Source of the DNA: Methylomonas sp. ZR1 | GTDB taxonomy: Bacteria > Pseudomonadota > Gammaproteobacteria > Methylococcales > Methylomonadaceae | Length of the DNA stretch: 64,000 nt | NCBI RefSeq assembly: GCF_013141865.1 | Contig: NZ_RCST01000001.1 | Location: forward strand, 1,674,001-1,738,000 | Reading direction: 5' to 3' | In this document: positions 28,262-38,524 of the stretch, one piece after another | Layout: each line of letters starts with the position of its first letter | How positions within the stretch are numbered: position 1 is the first letter of the stretch | Notes under the pieces: generated by a model | Seen by the model: only the letters and a program-made list of their open reading frames with translations | What the model was told of the DNA's origin: nothing | Databases searched by the model: none | Position numbers and translations under genes: made by a program

Positions 28262-30196
28262 TTACTTCAAGCCGTACACCTTCAACTGACTGCAAACCGG
28301 TAATTGATTGTCCGGCACGGTGCAGTCGGAAGTACCGACTCGATAAATCATCACGTAGACCCGGCCATTCGCCACCACCGGCGGAATCATCCGCGACATC
28401 TTGCCCAAGCCGCCGTTATTGTCGTCACCGGTGCGAAATAAGCGTTTCAACTTATTACCCGGCTCTATCGTGGTTGCATCGTAAGCAATCAGCTGACCTT
28501 CAGCGAACTCCTTATTGGCATCGCCGAATTTGGAAAATACCGCCCAAACGACCGCCGAATCGAAATCGATGGCGTGCGCAAAATTATTAGTTGTGGACGG
28601 TTTGCCTGATACCATCAACAAGCCGCCGGGCATACCGCCAGGCGATTCAACGCCCACCGATGCCATCTCCTCTGCTTCCGCACGGAAGCTTGGCAAATTT
28701 CCATCCACAGTGGAAAAATTGTAGGACTTCAAGCGGGAGTTTTCACCCCAGACATAGACGATGCCGCCGCTCTGATCGCGTTGCGCCAAGGCCAGCGAGT
28801 GGATATGGTGCATTTTGTTGTTTTCCGGATCGCCGCATGGCACGAACCAGCCGTGATCGCTATGCCCGGATGCCGGGCACGGTAGGCTACGATTCAGCTG
28901 CTGGGCCCGGTCCCAGTTTTCCTGAACGCCGCCCGCAAAGTAGGTTGCCACCAACGGCGGTTTGGACATCAATTGATTAAAGCGGTCGTTCCGGCCCAAA
29001 TTAAGTTTGTCCAAGGAGTAAATGATGCCGTCTTTGGTGCCTTGCAACAGCAGCCTTGAGCCAGGCACGAGCATCGGCCCGGCCGCACCGAAATCCCAGT
29101 CGGCGCCGGCGGCATGCGCTTGCGCCCTGCCGCAGGACACTTCGGAGTTATTGTCGCCCCAGAGACACTTATCAGCGGGAACGCGCTCATCCAAAAACGC
29201 TTTGTAAAAATCCACCTTTTCCAGTTCGGGCCGGGCTCCGCCAACGCTGGGTTTGAAACGGAGTTTGATCATGCTTTCGGCCAGATCGACATCGCCGTTA
29301 TTTGAAGTGCCGTTGGAGGTGGCGACATAAATCATGTCTTCTTCGGTGACCGGCGCACCGCCGGCATGCCAAATGCCTGCGCCCCAAGAATTGAATGACG
29401 TTGCGCAAAAGATGGCAGCTTGTTTGGAAAAGCCGCTTTGCCCGAGCAAGGCTCTGGTGTCGTAAGCCACCACAAAACCATGCGGATTTTTCCGGCCGCC
29501 CATCAGCGATTCGCCATTGGCGGCGAATGCCATGACCAAGCCGTTGTTCTCAGTCAACGCCAGTCCGGCCCGTAGTTTGGGATAGACATATTGCTTAGTT
29601 TGATTATTTTGCTTATATGTCGCGCCGGAATCGTTAAACCAGCAGCCGTTGCCTTCCTGTGACTTGCCGAAGATACGCACCGGTTTACTTTTTTGGCTGC
29701 CGTTCAGCGGATTTAAGGCATACACCCAGTAATCGCGGAACCGGCTGTCGTTGTTCTTCTTTTGCCAGGAAGCGACAAACAGTGTGTTGGTGGCAGGGTC
29801 AATTATCGGCGTGGCGGAAATACCCCAGGTGGGCGTGTGTTTCCACATATCCATGTCTTGCGAGCTGATTTCCGGGCCGAGTTTAACGTTATAAACGGTT
29901 TCGTTGGTACGGGCGTTAATGCCGATGACGTCATTCTTCATGGTGGTGATGATCACTAAATCATCGGCGCCGGCGCCCTTTTCAATCACCAAGGGCTGGG
30001 TTTCGACTTTGGCGTTGAAATCGTAAGTGCGCAGCAGCCCGAATTGCTCGGTATTCACGTTAGTTTTATTCAGCGTGAACTCTTGATTATTGGCCGCGGT
30101 ACGAAAATTATTGCCGGCGCGTTGCGTCACGCTAACCGCCAGCGCGGCATTAACCCAAAAAACCGTAAAGATAAAACCCAATTGCAGCGTTTTCAT
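28262..30196 (-). CDS. Exported PQQ-like beta-propeller protein
   Basis: 644 residues with a signal peptide (MKTLQLGFIFTVFWVNAALA), so exported. The mature part has repeated propeller blades: VIITTMKNDVIGINARTNE, TPTWGISATPIIDPATNTLF, WVYALNPLNG and IYSLDKLNLG. It resembles quinoprotein-like or BamB-type propellers. I did not see the adjacent-cysteine or Trp-rich PQQ site of methanol dehydrogenase, so cofactor binding is unproven. Several cysteine pairs could be disulfides. It stands alone and the function is unknown. Confidence 0.75.
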   Translation of the reverse strand: MKTLQLGFIFTVFWVNAALAVSVTQRAGNNFRTAANNQEFTLNKTNVNTEQFGLLRTYDFNAKVETQPLVIEKGAGADDLVIITTMKNDVIGINARTNETVYNVKLGPEISSQDMDMWKHTPTWGISATPIIDPATNTLFVASWQKKNNDSRFRDYWVYALNPLNGSQKSKPVRIFGKSQEGNGCWFNDSGATYKQNNQTKQYVYPKLRAGLALTENNGLVMAFAANGESLMGGRKNPHGFVVAYDTRALLGQSGFSKQAAIFCATSFNSWGAGIWHAGGAPVTEEDMIYVATSNGTSNNGDVDLAESMIKLRFKPSVGGARPELEKVDFYKAFLDERVPADKCLWGDNNSEVSCGRAQAHAAGADWDFGAAGPMLVPGSRLLLQGTKDGIIYSLDKLNLGRNDRFNQLMSKPPLVATYFAGGVQENWDRAQQLNRSLPCPASGHSDHGWFVPCGDPENNKMHHIHSLALAQRDQSGGIVYVWGENSRLKSYNFSTVDGNLPSFRAEAEEMASVGVESPGGMPGGLLMVSGKPSTTNNFAHAIDFDSAVVWAVFSKFGDANKEFAEGQLIAYDATTIEPGNKLKRLFRTGDDNNGGLGKMSRMIPPVVANGRVYVMIYRVGTSDCTVPDNQLPVCSQLKVYGLK

Positions 30197-30489
30197 GGCT
30201 CACTCCCCCAGTTGAATGTCAACTGAGCCTAGAGTGCGCGCAAGTGGCTTGTCAAGTTCTTTAAAAATAAAAGTATTTACAGACTCTGGCCTAACACATG
30301 GCTTATTTTCTGATACATGTATGCTTACCTGAGCGGTGGCATCAGGTTTTTATGGGCGAACACCGAAAAAGTTTGCCAAAACGCTTACCACAGCGAATCG
30401 TAAGGGTGAGTTTTTTATAGTACTCTAGCCACACCGCGAACATTGCGCGGAACAAGCGTAAATCCCGGTTGCGGCGAGGTGAGGATGTC
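30197..30489. promoter_or_regulatory. Divergent intergenic region
   Basis: 293 bp between the propeller gene and the FliK-like gene. A short inverted repeat, GTTGAATGTCAAC, lies at about 30212. No other clear site was recognised. Confidence 0.3.
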
Positions 30490-31989
30490 ATGGATATAAA
30501 GCTGCCTTTAGATGCGAAACTTGTGATGGCTTTGAACAAGTCGAGCGCGCCGCTTGCCGAGCTTAAATTGAATCAAGTGTTAGACGCCAAAATCATTACC
30601 AATCAAGTCATGCTGAACACGCTGACTGTCAGCGTCGCCGATAAAACCATGACTTTGCAGAGCCAACAAGCATTGGCTTTGCCACCCGGCCAGACCTTGC
30701 AGTTGCAAGTGGTAAGACTTTTGCCGACCCCGGAGCTAAAAATTATCGCCCCGCCACCATTGCAAACGCCCAATACCTCAAACTCAGCGCCGCCCGAAGC
30801 ACAACTACTTAAATTATTACCCTCCCCAACTGCGACTATTACGGCACCTGCAGTTAGCAATCCACTGGCGACGTTAAACCCAGGTGAACAGATACCAGCG
30901 CAGATTTTGAATATCGGCAAACATACCTTGACGTTGCAATTGACGCCGACACACAGCGATACCCAACAAACCCAAAGTACACCGCTGCCTAGCGGCGAAA
31001 ACCGAGTCGTGCTTGATAGCAAACAACTGCAATGGAGCGATCCGGCGGCTAAGTCCACGCTAACCGTCGGTAGCCGCATAGATTTACAAATTCTCAAGAG
31101 CGGTGAGCGCCCAGTGCTGAGCGCATCGTTACCGGCACCCTCTATTGACGAACAGATAGCGACGGTGTTCAAGCAGTTATTGCCCGTTCAAGTGCCGCCG
31201 CAACAATTTCTGGCGCACCTGGCGCCTCTGATAAAGCCTGCCGAAAGCGATAAAACCGTAGGCGAATTACTCAAGCAACTGGCCCGCGAAATATTGCAGC
31301 AGATTCCTGACAAAACCAAGCTGTTCGAACCGGCCACCCTCAAGCAAGCCATCGCCCAGTCCGGTTTGTTTATGGAACGCAATTTGGTCGAGGCAGAGGC
31401 AAAACCCGCGTCATTTGTGTTACCAGACGATTTTAAATTAAAACTGAGCAAGCTGATTGCACAGCTAGGCTTGGAGCTGACTGTGCCTAAGGATGAAAAT
31501 GCGGCTCAGCAGACAGCAAGCGAACTACTGAAAGAAACCTTGCAAAAGGCCCAGGGCAATCTGGCCAAATTGACATTGGATCAACTCAATTCGCTGCCCA
31601 GGGACGATTCGCCGAAACAGGTCTGGATGCTGGAGTTACCGTTCTTCAACAAAGCCGAGCCGGAAACATTGCAGTTGATAGTGGAACAAGACAAACAAGC
31701 CAACAGTGAGAACGGCCAAAAGAACTGGGTAGTGAGCATTACCATTACCCCTCCCGAACTTGCTACAATACATTGCAAGGTCTCCTGTTACGACGGCAGT
31801 ATTAACACCCGTTTCTGGAGCGAGTCCACCAGCACCGTGGATAAAATCAATGCGCGTCTGGACTATTTAAGACAACAGTTCGAACAAAAAGGATTAATAC
31901 CCGGATTTATGGATGTTCAACAAGGGAAACCCTCGCAAACCCATCCGCAAACGCTCCCACCGCAAAGTCTGTTGAGCGAAAAAGTCTGA
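30490..31989 (+). CDS. FliK-like flagellar hook-length control family protein
   Basis: 499 residues from ATG 30490, which has a GAGG ribosome site; a TTG at 30469 is less likely. The N-terminal two thirds are rich in Gln, Pro, Thr and Leu with low complexity. The C-terminal domain from about 380 (QVWMLELPFFNKAEPETLQL, WVVSITITPPELATIHCKV, RFWSESTSTVDKINARL) is the FliK C-terminal (Flg_hook) type. True FliK sits among flagellar genes; here no flagellar gene is near, so the role is uncertain. Confidence 0.75.
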   Translation: MDIKLPLDAKLVMALNKSSAPLAELKLNQVLDAKIITNQVMLNTLTVSVADKTMTLQSQQALALPPGQTLQLQVVRLLPTPELKIIAPPPLQTPNTSNSAPPEAQLLKLLPSPTATITAPAVSNPLATLNPGEQIPAQILNIGKHTLTLQLTPTHSDTQQTQSTPLPSGENRVVLDSKQLQWSDPAAKSTLTVGSRIDLQILKSGERPVLSASLPAPSIDEQIATVFKQLLPVQVPPQQFLAHLAPLIKPAESDKTVGELLKQLAREILQQIPDKTKLFEPATLKQAIAQSGLFMERNLVEAEAKPASFVLPDDFKLKLSKLIAQLGLELTVPKDENAAQQTASELLKETLQKAQGNLAKLTLDQLNSLPRDDSPKQVWMLELPFFNKAEPETLQLIVEQDKQANSENGQKNWVVSITITPPELATIHCKVSCYDGSINTRFWSESTSTVDKINARLDYLRQQFEQKGLIPGFMDVQQGKPSQTHPQTLPPQSLLSEKV

Positions 31990-32009
31990 TACCGGGCGGG
32001 ACACAGCAA

Positions 32010-32123
32010 TTGGATAATCAAACCTGCCGCGAACAGGCAAACAATTTACTCGCCAAGCCAGGCACTAGACTGCCGTGGCTACCGAAAAAACTTCTTACTT
32101 TAGCCAACGCTATGGAGAACTAA
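32010..32123 (+). CDS. Possible small ORF between fliK-like and fbp
   Basis: 37 codons from TTG 32010 to TAA 32123 (MDNQTCREQANNLLAKPGTR), ending 3 bp before the fbp start. A weak start and no recognised family; it may be only a leader for fbp. Confidence 0.2.
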   Translation: MDNQTCREQANNLLAKPGTRLPWLPKKLLTLANAMEN

Positions 32124-32126
32124 CGC

Positions 32127-33131
32127 ATGTCCCACCAAGTTACCCTAACCCAGTTCATCATCGAGCAGCAGCGCGGGCTGCCGGAAGCATCCGGTACGTT
32201 CACACTGTTGTTGAATAACATCGTGACTGCGTGCAAACAGATTTCCCACCGGGTCAATTGCGGCGCCTTAATTGGCGTATTGGGCAGCGCTGAATCTGAA
32301 AACGTGCAGGGCGAAGTACAAAAAAAGCTGGATATTATTACAAACGACATCATGGTCAAAGCTTTGGACTGGAGTGGTTCGCTGGGCGGCATGGCATCCG
32401 AGGAAATCAACGATCCGATCAAAATCCCCAAACAATATCCGAAGGGCAAATACCTGGTGTTGTTCGATCCGTTGGACGGTTCGTCGAATATCGATATTAA
32501 CCTGACTGTGGGCACCATTTTTTCGATTCTGCGCTGCCGCGAAGGCGTTGAACCGGAAACCGAGGATTTTTTACGCAAAGGCACCGAACAAGTGTGCGCC
32601 GGTTTCGTGCTGTACGGTCCCTCCACCATGTTGGTACTAACCACCGGCAATGGCGTGAACGCATTCACGCTGGATCAGGATGTCGGCGAGTTCATTCTCA
32701 CCCATTGCAACATGAAAATTCCCGAGGAAAGCAGCGAGTTTGCCATCAATATGTCCAACCAGCGTTTTTGGGAACCACCGGTGAAGCGTTACATTGACGA
32801 ATGCGTGGCCGGTATGGATGGGCCGCGCGGCAAGGATTTCAATATGCGTTGGGTCGCTTCGCTGGTAGCTGAAGTCTATCGTATCCTCACGCGCGGCGGG
32901 GTATTCCTGTATCCGCACGATCTTCGCGATCCGTCCAAGCCCGGCAAACTGCGCCTGATGTACGAGGCTAACCCGATGGCATTTATCATCGAACAAGCCG
33001 GCGGGCTGTGTTCCACCGGTCGCGAACGAATTTTAGATCTCAAACCCAGCAGTATTCACCAACGAGTGCCGTTGATTTTAGGTTCTAAATCCGAAGTAGA
33101 ACGGATAGTTGCCTATCACCAACAAGATTAA
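32127..33131 (+). CDS. fbp: Fructose-1,6-bisphosphatase class 1
   Basis: 334 residues. Hydrolyses fructose 1,6-bisphosphate to fructose 6-phosphate with Mg2+. The metal site [12 protein letters not shown], the early [16 protein letters not shown] region and the late [20 protein letters not shown] are intact. The start [17 protein letters not shown] is a family start. It works in gluconeogenesis and in pentose or RuMP cycles. The fnr gene follows on the same strand 62 bp later. Confidence 0.97.
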   Translation: MSHQVTLTQFIIEQQRGLPEASGTFTLLLNNIVTACKQISHRVNCGALIGVLGSAESENVQGEVQKKLDIITNDIMVKALDWSGSLGGMASEEINDPIKIPKQYPKGKYLVLFDPLDGSSNIDINLTVGTIFSILRCREGVEPETEDFLRKGTEQVCAGFVLYGPSTMLVLTTGNGVNAFTLDQDVGEFILTHCNMKIPEESSEFAINMSNQRFWEPPVKRYIDECVAGMDGPRGKDFNMRWVASLVAEVYRILTRGGVFLYPHDLRDPSKPGKLRLMYEANPMAFIIEQAGGLCSTGRERILDLKPSSIHQRVPLILGSKSEVERIVAYHQQD

Positions 33132-33193
33132 CTGGTCATCCGTTGCTATGTCGCCGCTTCGTCGAGAAGCGGCAAATTATCAAACCCAACACT

Positions 33194-33928
33194 ATGCTTT
33201 CATTGAAAACTCAAGCCCCTGAGCCGCTTAAAAATCAAGTCAGTTGCGTTAATTGCAGTCTGGATAATATTTGTTTACCGCGCGGTCTGTCGCAAGCCGA
33301 AATTAATAACATTAGCCAAGTCATCAAGGCCCGTAAAACCTTGCAACGCGGCGATTTTATCTACCGCGAAGGCGACAATTTCCGCGGCATTCTGGCTATA
33401 AAATCCGGCAGCGCCAAGCTGGTGGCTAACGATAGCCATGGCAACGAGCATATATTAAATATTCTGTTGCCCGGAGAACTACTGGGCTTCGACGGTCTCT
33501 CCGCCGAAAAGCACGGCTGCGCGGCGATTGCGTTGGAAACCATGAGTTTTTGCATCCTACCGGCCGACAATATGGAAGATTTGTTCAAGAACATGCCCAG
33601 CCTGACGCGCGAATTGTTTCGGCATACCGGTGAGAAAATGCTGGAGGACAAAAACCAGCTGGTATTGAGCAAACGACCGGCGGAAGAGCGTTTGGCTTAT
33701 TTTCTGATCAGCTTATCTGAAAGGTTGAAACGGCGCGGATTTTCATCATCTGAATTTAAATTGTCACTCACCCGCCAAGAAATCGGCAATCACTTAGGCT
33801 TAGCCTTGGAAACGGTGAGCCGGCTGCTGAAAAAATTCCAGGACGATAATTTGATCGTGGTGCAGAACCGCTTTATCGCAATCAAAGATATTACCGCCTT
33901 GCGCAATATGTTGGTGCCATTGGAATAA
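33194..33928 (+). CDS. fnr: Fnr-type oxygen-responsive regulator
   Basis: 244 residues from ATG 33194; the frame is open upstream to 33143 but that start adds non-family residues. The cysteines that hold the oxygen-sensitive [4Fe-4S] cluster are present: CVNCSLDNIC near the N-terminus (C-x2-C-x5-C) and HGCAAIALE in the cyclic-nucleotide-like domain. The helix-turn-helix reads LTRQEIGNHLGLALETVSRLLKKF, with the E-x-x-S-R recognition residues for TTGAT-N4-ATCAA sites. It is a dimeric activator and repressor for low oxygen. Confidence 0.95.
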   Translation: MLSLKTQAPEPLKNQVSCVNCSLDNICLPRGLSQAEINNISQVIKARKTLQRGDFIYREGDNFRGILAIKSGSAKLVANDSHGNEHILNILLPGELLGFDGLSAEKHGCAAIALETMSFCILPADNMEDLFKNMPSLTRELFRHTGEKMLEDKNQLVLSKRPAEERLAYFLISLSERLKRRGFSSSEFKLSLTRQEIGNHLGLALETVSRLLKKFQDDNLIVVQNRFIAIKDITALRNMLVPLE

Positions 33929-33932
33929 GCTA

Positions 33933-34697
33933 CTAATTTTTTATACCGATACCTTTGTGCAACAACAGCAAGCTCAGGGCGGTTAAAAACACGATAAAGC
34001 CACCTGTCATCGCAAAAGCCAGTTCGATCTCGACATCACTGACCCCGATCATGCCGTAACGAAAGGCGTTGATCATGTATAAAATCGGATTGGCCTGCGC
34101 GATTTTTTGCCAAATCCCCGGCAACATCGCTACCGAATAGAATACCCCGCCCAGATAGCTCAACGGTGTCAGTACAAAGTTGGGAATGATGGAAATATCA
34201 TCAAAGCTATCGGCAAACACCGCGTTGATGAAACCGGCCAGCGCGAACAAGGTTGCCGTCAGCACAAACACCGCAGCCGCGATGTCCCAATGCAAAATGG
34301 TGGTGTGGGTAAACATCATCGAAATCCCCGCCACCACCACGCCAACCAACACCCCGCGCGCGATGCCGCCGCAGACGTAACCGGCCAAAATCACATAATT
34401 CGGCACCGGTGCCACCAAGAGTTCTTCGATATGGCGCTGGAATTTAGTGGAATAAAAAGAAGACACCACATTGGAATACGAATGGCTGATCACCGACATC
34501 AGAATAATGCCGGGCACGATGTAGTCCATATAACTGACGCCATGCACCAGACCTATGCGGTCGCCAATCAGCTTGCCGAAGATCAGGAAATACAGTGCCG
34601 TGGTAATGGCCGGCGGCAGCAGCGTTTGCGGCCAAATCCGGGTGAAACGGCGGATTTCTTTGATTAAAATTGTCGAAAAAGCGACCGAATAGTTCAT
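33933..34697 (-). CDS. yadH: ABC-2 type permease (YadH-like)
   Basis: 254 residues with six hydrophobic helices. FTRIWPQTLLPPAITTALYFLIFG and MDYIVPGIILMSVISHSYSNVVSSFYS are typical of the YadH/NodJ family. The LTPLSYLGGVFYSVAMLP segment is the ABC-2 signature. It forms an exporter with the ATPase encoded upstream; the start overlaps that gene by 4 bp (ATGA). The substrate is unknown. It converges with fnr. Confidence 0.92.
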   Translation of the reverse strand: MNYSVAFSTILIKEIRRFTRIWPQTLLPPAITTALYFLIFGKLIGDRIGLVHGVSYMDYIVPGIILMSVISHSYSNVVSSFYSTKFQRHIEELLVAPVPNYVILAGYVCGGIARGVLVGVVVAGISMMFTHTTILHWDIAAAVFVLTATLFALAGFINAVFADSFDDISIIPNFVLTPLSYLGGVFYSVAMLPGIWQKIAQANPILYMINAFRYGMIGVSDVEIELAFAMTGGFIVFLTALSLLLLHKGIGIKN

Positions 34698-35599
34698 TGC
34701 ACCAGATCCAAAAATAATTGTTCCAGTCGATTGGACTTGTTGCGCAGGCTGAGGACTTCGATATGTTGCTCAGATAGCGCCTGGAATAAACGGTTTAGAC
34801 CATGGCTTTTCGGCACCGCCACATCCAATACAGTATCGGCGTTCAACACAATTTCACAGCCATCGATTAGCGGTGCTTGCGTTAAGGGGCGCGCTATATC
34901 CAATACAAAATGATCGGTGTGCAAGCGGCTCAACAAACTGCTCATCGCTGACTTTTCGACTATTTGTCCGTTATTGATGATGGCGATATTCCGGCACAGG
35001 CTTTCGGCTTCTTCCAGATAATGGGTAGTTAAAATGATGGTGGTGCCCTGTTTGTTCACATCTTGCATCATTTCCCACATAGAGCGGCGTATTTCGATGT
35101 CCACGCCGGCGGTGGGTTCGTCCAATATTAACAAGCGTGGCGAATGCACCATGGCTCTGGCTATCATTAACCGCCGCTTCATGCCGCCGGACAAACGCCG
35201 AGACACTACGTCGCGCTTATCCCATAGTTCCATTTGCCGCAAACATTGTTCGGTGCGCTGTAAGGCTTGCTTGCGCGGAATGCCGTAATAGCCGGCCTGG
35301 TTCATCACCACGCTCATGCTGGTTTCGAATTGATTGAAGTTAACTTCCTGCGGTACCACGCCGATGCAGGTTTTGGCAGCGACATTGTCTTTATCCAAAT
35401 CGTGACCGAAGATGCTGACCAATCCGCTGGTTTTGTTAACCAGCGAACTTATGATGCCGATCAAGGTCGATTTGCCGGCGCCATTAGGACCCAACAACGC
35501 GAAAAAGTCGCCGCGCTGGACCTCGAGATCCACGCCTTTCAAGGCTGCAAAGCCGTTGTTGTAAGTCTTTTTTAGATTTTGGATGGATAAAGCCGTCAT
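34694..35599 (-). CDS. yadG: ABC transporter ATP-binding protein (YadG-like)
   Basis: 301 residues. Walker A GPNGAGKST, Q-loop VVPQEVNFNQFETS, signature LSGGMKRRL, Walker B LLILDEPTAGVD and switch histidine TTHY are all present. The C-terminal ~80 residues form the extra domain of YadG/NodI types. It pairs with the permease downstream. It is divergent from the Ppx/GppA gene. Confidence 0.94.
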   Translation of the reverse strand: MTALSIQNLKKTYNNGFAALKGVDLEVQRGDFFALLGPNGAGKSTLIGIISSLVNKTSGLVSIFGHDLDKDNVAAKTCIGVVPQEVNFNQFETSMSVVMNQAGYYGIPRKQALQRTEQCLRQMELWDKRDVVSRRLSGGMKRRLMIARAMVHSPRLLILDEPTAGVDIEIRRSMWEMMQDVNKQGTTIILTTHYLEEAESLCRNIAIINNGQIVEKSAMSSLLSRLHTDHFVLDIARPLTQAPLIDGCEIVLNADTVLDVAVPKSHGLNRLFQALSEQHIEVLSLRNKSNRLEQLFLDLVQ

Positions 35600-35717
35600 G
35601 CTCTGATGTTATAATCCCGGGCAAAGAAATTGACGCGCTATTTAAATATGCGCCAATAAAGCTTTCGGATTTTATCAGAATTCACCGCTCCTCAGCAGCC
35701 TGAACAGGATTAGACTC

Positions 35718-37220
35718 TTGCCACATCAAATACCGACCAGTGTTGCTGCCGTCGATCTAGGTTCCAACAGTTTTCACATGATTATATGCAGCTTGCACAA
35801 CGGCAAATTGCAAACCATCGACCGCTTGAAAGAAATGGTTCGTCTGGCTGCGGGATTGGATCAGCATAAAAATCTCGACCAAATCACGCAAGAACGCGCC
35901 TTGGCCTGCCTGGAACGCTTCGGTCACCGCATCCGGGATTTTGCACCCAACAGCGTCTCCATAGTCGGCACCAATACGCTACGCATCGCCAGAAACTCGC
36001 AACAATTCATCAATAAGGCCGAAAAAGCTCTGGGGCATCCGATTCATATCATTTCCGGCATTGAGGAAGCGCGCTTAATTTACCAAGGCGTGGCCCACAG
36101 CCTGGGCAGCAATGCCAACAACCGTTTTGTGATGGATATCGGCGGCAGTAGCACAGAGTACATTATCGGCCGCGATGATATTGCCCACACTAAAGAAAGC
36201 CTGAACATGGGCTGCGTCACTGTTAGCCAGAACTTTTTCAAAAACGGCGAACTGACCAAAAAGGCCTTTCGTAAAGCGGTACTGTTTGCCGAGCAACATC
36301 TCGAACCCTTTCAAAACACGTTCAATTCCAAAAACTGGGAGGAAGCCATTGGCGCTTCCGGCAGCCTGAAGGCGGTCAGCAATGTGTTACAAACCATGGG
36401 CTGGAGCAATAACGGCATCACCAATGAAGGCTTGGAACAGTTGGTCGCCCACCTGTTAAAACTGAATCGGATCGACGAAATCAGCTTTCCGGCCTTGAGT
36501 ATCGAGCGGCGGCCGGTGTTTATCGGCGCGGTCGCTATTGTTTATGCCACGTTCAAGACCTTGAATATTCAGCAAATGACGGTTTCGGATGGCGCATTGC
36601 GCGAAGGTCTGGTGCAAGATTTGCTCGGCAGAATTTATAACGATGACGTTCGTTCGCAGACTAGCCAGACCATTGCCGCACGTTACCACACCGACACGTC
36701 ACACAGCCAACAGCTCAAAGAAACCTTACGTTACATCGCTCAGCAATTAGACGACCACCCTTGCTTTAACGACAACCCTGCCAGCTTACAGTTTTTGGAA
36801 TGGGCGGCGGAACTCCATGAAATTGGCTTTGAGATTGCCCATAGCCAATATCACAAACACAGCGCCTATATTATCGAAAATGGTGATTTGGCGGGGTTTT
36901 CCAAGCAAGATCAACTGTTGCTGTCTAAGTTGGTGCGCAGCCACCGCAAGAAGCTTAATTTAAGACGTTTTGAGGATTTGCCGTTTCCTTGGCGCCAACA
37001 TGCGCCGATCATGGCAGTGGTATTTCGACTGGCCGCTTTGCTACACCGCAACCGTAATAGCAAACGCCCGGACTTTAGCATCACGATTAATCGCCACGAT
37101 ATAAAAATTGATTTTCCGGAAAGTTGGCTGGAACAAGCGCCTCTGACGCATGCTGATCTCAAACAAGAAATGTATTACCTCAAGGAGGCTCGCTTTAATC
37201 TGATCTTTGATCAATGCTGA
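35718..37220 (+). CDS. Exopolyphosphatase / pppGpp phosphohydrolase (Ppx/GppA)
   Basis: 500 residues. The start is TTG 35718 with AGGA seven bases upstream; no ATG occurs before the conserved AAVDLGSNSFHMIIC phosphate loop. The second loop reads VMDIGGSSTEYII, and IISGIEEARLIY precedes it. A C-terminal HD-like region (EWAAELHEIGF) follows, as in full-length Ppx. It degrades polyphosphate and/or pppGpp; the two activities cannot be told apart by eye. The gene downstream overlaps by 7 bp. Confidence 0.9.
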   Translation: MPHQIPTSVAAVDLGSNSFHMIICSLHNGKLQTIDRLKEMVRLAAGLDQHKNLDQITQERALACLERFGHRIRDFAPNSVSIVGTNTLRIARNSQQFINKAEKALGHPIHIISGIEEARLIYQGVAHSLGSNANNRFVMDIGGSSTEYIIGRDDIAHTKESLNMGCVTVSQNFFKNGELTKKAFRKAVLFAEQHLEPFQNTFNSKNWEEAIGASGSLKAVSNVLQTMGWSNNGITNEGLEQLVAHLLKLNRIDEISFPALSIERRPVFIGAVAIVYATFKTLNIQQMTVSDGALREGLVQDLLGRIYNDDVRSQTSQTIAARYHTDTSHSQQLKETLRYIAQQLDDHPCFNDNPASLQFLEWAAELHEIGFEIAHSQYHKHSAYIIENGDLAGFSKQDQLLLSKLVRSHRKKLNLRRFEDLPFPWRQHAPIMAVVFRLAALLHRNRNSKRPDFSITINRHDIKIDFPESWLEQAPLTHADLKQEMYYLKEARFNLIFDQC

Positions 37221-38449
37221 AATTCCTGCTGTATATCCTCCTTTCACTGGCAATACTGTTCGTAGGCTTACTGTTTTTCGCAATCGACGATACGCCGTTG
37301 TTAAAAATCCATCAGGGTTTGAACCGCGAAGACATACAGCGCGCGAAGCAGTTATTGCATGTGGCACCGGAGGAAAGAGGCCAAATTAAAACCGTTAGTT
37401 TGGACCAGAAGGACTTGAATATTGCGGTGAGTTATCTATTAAACCATTTTGCGGAAAATACGACGCAAATTCAGATTGTAGATGACAGATTGATGATTCA
37501 GATAGCGATATTTGTCCCTAAAAGCCCCTGGGGCAGATATTTGGACTTTAGTTTTAATCTACGACAGGTAGATGACGCCATTGTTATCAAGTCTTTGAAA
37601 ATTGGTGAAATTTCCATTCCCGATCCCGCTGCAAATCTCCTGATTCCCGCTATCGTGCATAACACGCCCCTAGAGCAGCATTGGCAATTGTTGAGCCAAT
37701 ACGTCAAGAAAATTCACATTAGTCCGCAAGCTTTGGAAATCAGTTATCTAGGATCCATCGTCGACGCGGCAAAGCAATTGGCTATCCAAAAGCATCGGGA
37801 TTACCCAAACCTGCATCGTTATCAACAGCAAATCAACGAAATCGTCAGCCAACACGATCCTAGCTGGCGCTTATCTATTACTGATTTGTTGCAACCTTTA
37901 TTTTTGACGGCGTATCAACAAACACCGACGGAGGACGCCGTTCAGGAAAATCGCGCGATCATCATTGCTGTCGGCAGCTATATCTATAAACAGGACTTAC
38001 GCCGCTATCTGCCGCTTGGCTTGGTTTACAGCAAGGAATATCCTGTATTTGCTTATAAGCGAGTGGATATACCTCAGCATTTTATTGCTTCGGCATTATT
38101 GGCAATTCTTGATTCCTCATTACTCGGCGAGCAAATAGGCATAGATAAAGAACTGGGAGATGCGCAAAAAGGTAGCGGCTTCAGCTTCATTGATCTGACC
38201 GCAGATCGAGCCGGGACTAGATTCGGTCAAATAGCCGTGGCATCAACCGAGAAAGCGAGAGCATTACAAAGAATAATGTCTAGCACTAAAGATTATTCGT
38301 CTATTATCCCGGAATTACAGGACTTACCGGAACATATGGACGAAGCTACGTTTGTCAGCAAGTTTCATTCGGTAGGAAGTTCTGCATACAACGAGCTAAT
38401 CCAAGTAATCGACGACAGGATTAACGGCTTGCCGGTGTATCGATTATAA
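37214..38449 (+). CDS. Hypothetical membrane-anchored protein
   Basis: 411 residues. An N-terminal helix (LKFLLYILLSLAILFVGLLFFAI) anchors the protein; the rest is presumably periplasmic. FVPKSPWGRYLDFSFNLRQVD and GEISIPDPAANLLIPAIVHN form a beta-rich middle, and a helical C-terminal half contains KELGDAQKGSGFSF and DLTADRAGTRFGQIAVA. The latter segment resembles a metallopeptidase-like or lytic pattern only weakly, so I name no family. It overlaps the ppx-type gene by 7 bp and is probably translationally coupled to it. Confidence 0.75.
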   Translation: MLKFLLYILLSLAILFVGLLFFAIDDTPLLKIHQGLNREDIQRAKQLLHVAPEERGQIKTVSLDQKDLNIAVSYLLNHFAENTTQIQIVDDRLMIQIAIFVPKSPWGRYLDFSFNLRQVDDAIVIKSLKIGEISIPDPAANLLIPAIVHNTPLEQHWQLLSQYVKKIHISPQALEISYLGSIVDAAKQLAIQKHRDYPNLHRYQQQINEIVSQHDPSWRLSITDLLQPLFLTAYQQTPTEDAVQENRAIIIAVGSYIYKQDLRRYLPLGLVYSKEYPVFAYKRVDIPQHFIASALLAILDSSLLGEQIGIDKELGDAQKGSGFSFIDLTADRAGTRFGQIAVASTEKARALQRIMSSTKDYSSIIPELQDLPEHMDEATFVSKFHSVGSSAYNELIQVIDDRINGLPVYRL

Positions 38450-38524
38450 GTACCTATAGAAGGCACCCAAACCAGATCTGACAAAGTCGCACTACTCTGG
38501 TTTGCCGCCTGTTAAATTTTAGTA

